64,000 nt of DNA. It comes from Chitinophagales bacterium. Lineage in GTDB: Bacteria; Bacteroidota; Bacteroidia; Chitinophagales; Chitinophagaceae. The translations under genes and the position numbers were made by a program. The notes beneath the pieces were generated by a model, which was not told the origin of the DNA, did no database searches, and was given only the letters and a program-made list of their open reading frames with translations. Within the stretch, counting starts at the first letter, position 1; every line of letters begins with the position of its first letter. Shown here one piece after another: positions 61,701 through 64,000 of the stretch. The DNA lies in NCBI GenBank assembly GCA_020636495.1, contig JACJXQ010000008.1, positions 2,542,001 through 2,606,000 on the forward strand. The letters are read 5' to 3'.

Positions 61701-62111
61701 TTATACGCGACGCTTTTTAGGCGGGCGGCAACCATTGTGTGGCAATGGAGTAACGTCTTTGATAGATACAACCTCAATACCTGAGTTAGCTATAGAACGG
61801 ATAGCGCCTTCGCGGCCTGAACCCGGTCCTTTTACTATTACATCCGCCCTTTTCATACCAGCGTCAATAGCTACTTTAGCACAATCCTGTGCTGCCATTT
61901 GTGCTGCGTATGGAGTGTTCTTTTTAGAACCACGGAAACCCATTTTACCGGCAGAAGACCATGAAATAACCTGGCCACTCTTGTTGGTAATGCTGATAAT
62001 GATGTTGTTGAATGTAGCATTTACGTGAACATCACCATGTGCGTCCACTTTTACTACGCGCTTTTTAGCTGCAACTTTTGCTCCCTTTTGGGTAGATTGT
62101 GCTTTTGCCAT
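61701..62111 (-). CDS. rpsK: 30S ribosomal protein S11
   Basis: 136 residues. Core sequence [82 protein letters not shown], and the usual C-terminus [18 protein letters not shown]. The first 20 residues are lysine-rich as often seen. It lies in the shaft/platform of the 30S subunit. Confidence 0.96.
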   Translation of the reverse strand: MAKAQSTQKGAKVAAKKRVVKVDAHGDVHVNATFNNIIISITNKSGQVISWSSAGKMGFRGSKKNTPYAAQMAAQDCAKVAIDAGMKRADVIVKGPGSGREGAIRSIANSGIEVVSIKDVTPLPHNGCRPPKKRRV

Positions 62112-62216
62112 TTTACTTTTAAATAAAGGTAGTCTGATATAACAAAAACCGGTATTACCCGGCTTTCCGCCATTCCTCCCCGCTGCACCTCAACGGATCC
62201 GGCAATGGCAGAAATA

Positions 62217-62597
62217 TTATTTTTTCGGTGCTTTCTTTTTACCTGCAACGGTTTTACGCTTGCCCTTACGGGTACGGCTGTTGGTACGGGTACGTTGTCC
62301 ACGCAATGGTAAACCTTTACGATGACGTAATCCGCGATAACATGCGATATCCATCAGGCGCTTGATGTTCATCTGAACTTCAGAACGCAATTGTCCTTCT
62401 ACTTTAAACTCACCGGTGATGATGTTACGGATAGCAGCTTGCTCATCGTCGTTCCACTCAGCAGCTTTCTTATCGTAATCTATCTCAGCTTTGTCCAGTA
62501 TATACTGGGCTGTGCTACGGCCAATACCATAGATGTAAGTGAGCGCTATCTCACCACGTTTGTTTTTCGGAAGGTCAATACCAGCTATACGAGCCAT
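62217..62597 (-). CDS. rpsM: 30S ribosomal protein S13
   Basis: 126 residues, [40 protein letters not shown], a helix-two-turn-helix, and the C-terminal [40 protein letters not shown] that reaches the head of the 30S subunit and contacts P-site tRNA. It lies 105 nt before rpsK; the gap holds a weak CCGG/CCGG hairpin. Confidence 0.96.
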   Translation of the reverse strand: MARIAGIDLPKNKRGEIALTYIYGIGRSTAQYILDKAEIDYDKKAAEWNDDEQAAIRNIITGEFKVEGQLRSEVQMNIKRLMDIACYRGLRHRKGLPLRGQRTRTNSRTRKGKRKTVAGKKKAPKK

Positions 62598-62637
62598 GTA
62601 TGTCTATTATTATTTATTTAAAATACGTTTTCTGTTA

Positions 62638-62754
62638 TTATCCCTGGCGTTGTTTAAAACGAGGGTTCTTTTTGTTGATAATATACAATCTGCCTTTGCG
62701 ACGTACTATCTTACAATCTGCACTACGCTTTTTGATTGAAGCTCTAACCTTCAT
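62638..62754 (-). CDS. rpmJ: 50S ribosomal protein L36
   Basis: 38 residues, too short for most gene screens: [20 protein letters not shown] continues to [18 protein letters not shown] and the TAA at 62638-62640. Of the usual CCHC zinc ligands only one cysteine (C14) is kept: the second cysteine, the third one and the histidine are replaced (V17, N30 and F33), so this is a C-minus form that probably does not bind zinc. It sits between infA and rpsM as in most Bacteroidota. Confidence 0.93.
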   Translation of the reverse strand: MKVRASIKKRSADCKIVRRKGRLYIINKKNPRFKQRQG

Positions 62755-62781
62755 GAGTTTGGTTATTTTAAAATTTATATT

Positions 62782-63000
62782 TTATTTATAACGATATATA
62801 ATACGGCCTCTTGACAGATCATAAGGACTCATTTCCACTCCTACTTTGTCGCCGGGAAGAATACGGATATAGTGCATCCTCATTTTACCGGAGATAGTTG
62901 CTAATATTTCGTGTTCATTTTCGAGACGCACGCGAAACATTGCATTTGACAAAGCTTCTACGATCACTCCATCCTGTTTAATTAAAGACTGTTTGGCCAT
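62782..63000 (-). CDS. infA: Translation initiation factor IF-1
   Basis: 72 residues from ATG 63000 ([24 protein letters not shown]); an upstream in-frame ATG at 63018 would lie across the promoter -7 element and is rejected. The S1-type OB fold is complete: [46 protein letters not shown]. It binds the A site of the 30S subunit during initiation. First gene of the ribosomal operon in this window. Confidence 0.96.
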   Translation of the reverse strand: MAKQSLIKQDGVIVEALSNAMFRVRLENEHEILATISGKMRMHYIRILPGDKVGVEMSPYDLSRGRIIYRYK

Positions 63001-63015
63001 ATTATTAAAGGACTG

Positions 63016-63047
63016 CAAAGGTATGTGCTTTTTTTAATTCATCCAAA
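63016..63047 (-). promoter_or_regulatory. Promoter of the infA-rpmJ-rpsM-rpsK-rpsD-rpoA-rplQ operon
   Basis: On the minus strand TTTG (63047-63044), spacer of 20 nt, then TACCTTTG (63023-63016), an exact match to the Bacteroidota consensus TTTG/TAnnTTTG. Transcription would start about 10 nt before the infA ATG, leaving almost no leader. Confidence 0.68.
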
Positions 63048-63149
63048 TAATTATAACACAACATTCATACAGAATGCTGTATTTCATCGTGGATACTCAT
63101 TTACGTTGTATAACTATAATTATCAACGAATTACACATATACCATTACT

Positions 63150-63728
63150 CTACCCTACCGGTTCAACAGTAAGGCTCACGGCCCAATGGTGCAAAGAAGG
63201 GAATTGCTCATCTATCAGGTCGTGCGGCAGATCGTAAGCTTTATGGGTAGAAGTGAGAAATACTGTACGCATCCCGGCCTTCTTACCAAATTCCATATCG
63301 CTTAGGTTGTTACCTACCATGATACTGCGTTTGAGGTCTATTTCCGGGTAGTCATTGGTAGCCTGCATGGCCATACCGGTATTAGGCTTACGGTTGTGAT
63401 CATTATCATCCAGTGCCGTACAAGCATAGATCTTATCTATACGGCCTCCCTCATCCGCCACCTTAGCGGTCATATGCTGGTGTATTTCTTTCAGGTCTTC
63501 CAGGCTCATGATCCCTTTGCCAACGCCTCGCTGGTTGGTCACCACAACAATACGCCCGAATATGTCATTTAATAAACGGAGGGATTTCAGGCTACCCTTG
63601 TAAAACTTGAATTCTTCAACAGATGTTATGTAAGACCCTACATTTTCCTCATTGATCACCCCATCGCGGTCTAAAAACAATGTCCAGCTGTTGTCTATTT
63701 GTCCCTGGAAATTTTGCTCGTTCGTCAT
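63150..63728 (-). CDS. HAD-IIIA phosphatase, GmhB-like (D-glycero-D-manno-heptose bisphosphate phosphatase)
   Basis: 192 residues. HAD motif I LFLDRDGVINEE (nucleophile Asp and acid Asp), then GRIVVVTNQRGVGKG with motif II threonine, the lysine in NRKPNTGMAM and motif IV region IMVGNNLSDMEFGKKAG. The zinc-binding Cys-x-His/Cys-x-Cys loop of typical GmhB is reduced here to ACTALDDNDHNRKP with only one cysteine, so the zinc site is probably lost. It lies 15 nt behind gmhA, which supports a role in ADP-heptose synthesis. The substrate is inferred from context. Confidence 0.82.
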   Translation of the reverse strand: MTNEQNFQGQIDNSWTLFLDRDGVINEENVGSYITSVEEFKFYKGSLKSLRLLNDIFGRIVVVTNQRGVGKGIMSLEDLKEIHQHMTAKVADEGGRIDKIYACTALDDNDHNRKPNTGMAMQATNDYPEIDLKRSIMVGNNLSDMEFGKKAGMRTVFLTSTHKAYDLPHDLIDEQFPSLHHWAVSLTVEPVG

Positions 63729-63743
63729 GTCATATCCTTTTAG

Positions 63744-64000
63744 CTAGTCAAAAAAACCATCTTCTACCAATTGGCAAATAATATGGCCTATCATTATATG
63801 CGATTCCTGTATTCTAGGCGTGTCACTGCTTGGCACTTTTATTATCAGGTCGCAAAGGCCGTTCATTTTGCCCCCGCCCTCACCTGTAAACCCTACAGTA
63901 ATCATACCAATCTCCCGCGCGGTTTGTAAAGCGTTTGTAATATTAACAGAGTTGCCCGAGGTACTCAGTGCTATTAATATGTCACCTTTCCTGCCTGTTC
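63744..64000 (-). CDS. gmhA: Phosphoheptose isomerase (5' end off window)
   Basis: The last 85 residues are visible, ending at the TAG at 63744-63746. The SIS-domain phosphate loop GDILIALSTSGNSVNITNAL is present, followed by GMITVGFTGEGGGKMNGLCDLIIKVPSSDTPRIQESHIMIGHIICQLVE. The Gln and His eight residues apart in RIQESHIMIGH match the catalytic pair of GmhA. It converts sedoheptulose 7-phosphate to a heptose phosphate for lipopolysaccharide core. It is co-transcribed with the GmhB-like gene 15 nt downstream. Confidence 0.9.
   Translation of the reverse strand, partial: TGRKGDILIALSTSGNSVNITNALQTAREIGMITVGFTGEGGGKMNGLCDLIIKVPSSDTPRIQESHIMIGHIICQLVEDGFFD

Overview
The window looks like chromosomal DNA of a member of the Bacteroidota, probably a gliding-type Chitinophagales/Chitinophagaceae relative (inference). 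The evidence is: seven proteins with type IX secretion (T9SS) C-terminal sorting domains, a GldB-like lipoprotein next to scpA, many lipoproteins, DUF3078 and DUF4846 proteins, the infA-rpmJ-rpsM-rpsK-rpsD-rpoA-rplQ order, almost no Shine-Dalgarno sequences, and several promoters of the Bacteroidota type (TTTG, about 18-20 nt, TAnnTTTG). No rRNA, tRNA, CRISPR array or insertion sequence was recognised.

Layout. 1-6.4 kb (minus strand): the edge of a beta-CASP metallo-hydrolase, then an envelope-folding operon of two tandem CGHC thioredoxin-like proteins and a double-parvulin prolyl isomerase. 6.5-13.3 kb: RlmD on the plus strand, then a T9SS cargo, small lipoproteins, an S41 protease, a barrel-like protein, a degenerate alpha/beta hydrolase and IlvE. 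13.4-22.4 kb: a small unknown gene with RecQ, NadE, a PorT-like barrel, the gldB-DUF3078-scpA operon and a DUF6263-like lipoprotein.

22.5-39.3 kb is the most unusual part: five head-to-tail genes for roughly 1,000-1,090-residue secreted surface proteins with type B (CHU_C) sorting tails. Four are paralogues. Three of these share an almost identical stretch of about 830-860 bp at the 3' end, while the rest of each gene has diverged. The shared stretch stops abruptly within about 15 nt of each stop codon, and each of the four paralogues is followed by its own unrelated terminator. This is the pattern expected of gene conversion or cassette-like diversification of surface proteins.

39.4-45 kb: a GT9 glycosyltransferase, a LysM/DPBB protein, PurB, a ferritin-like/VIT1 iron transporter fusion and a DinB protein. 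At 45.0-45.5 kb there is a 470-bp non-coding region with a cluster of DnaA-box-like sequences and a candidate small RNA that has a promoter, a stem-loop and an intrinsic terminator. 45.5-59.2 kb: a two-component system, a coiled-coil membrane protein, a 3'-5' exonuclease with HolA, RibF, a VIT/vWA T9SS cargo, kynureninase, and a LemA-TPM-TPM operon. 59.2-63 kb: the end of the ribosomal protein/RNA polymerase alpha operon, with a well-formed promoter directly before infA. 63.1-64 kb: gmhB-like and gmhA heptose genes, cut by the right edge.
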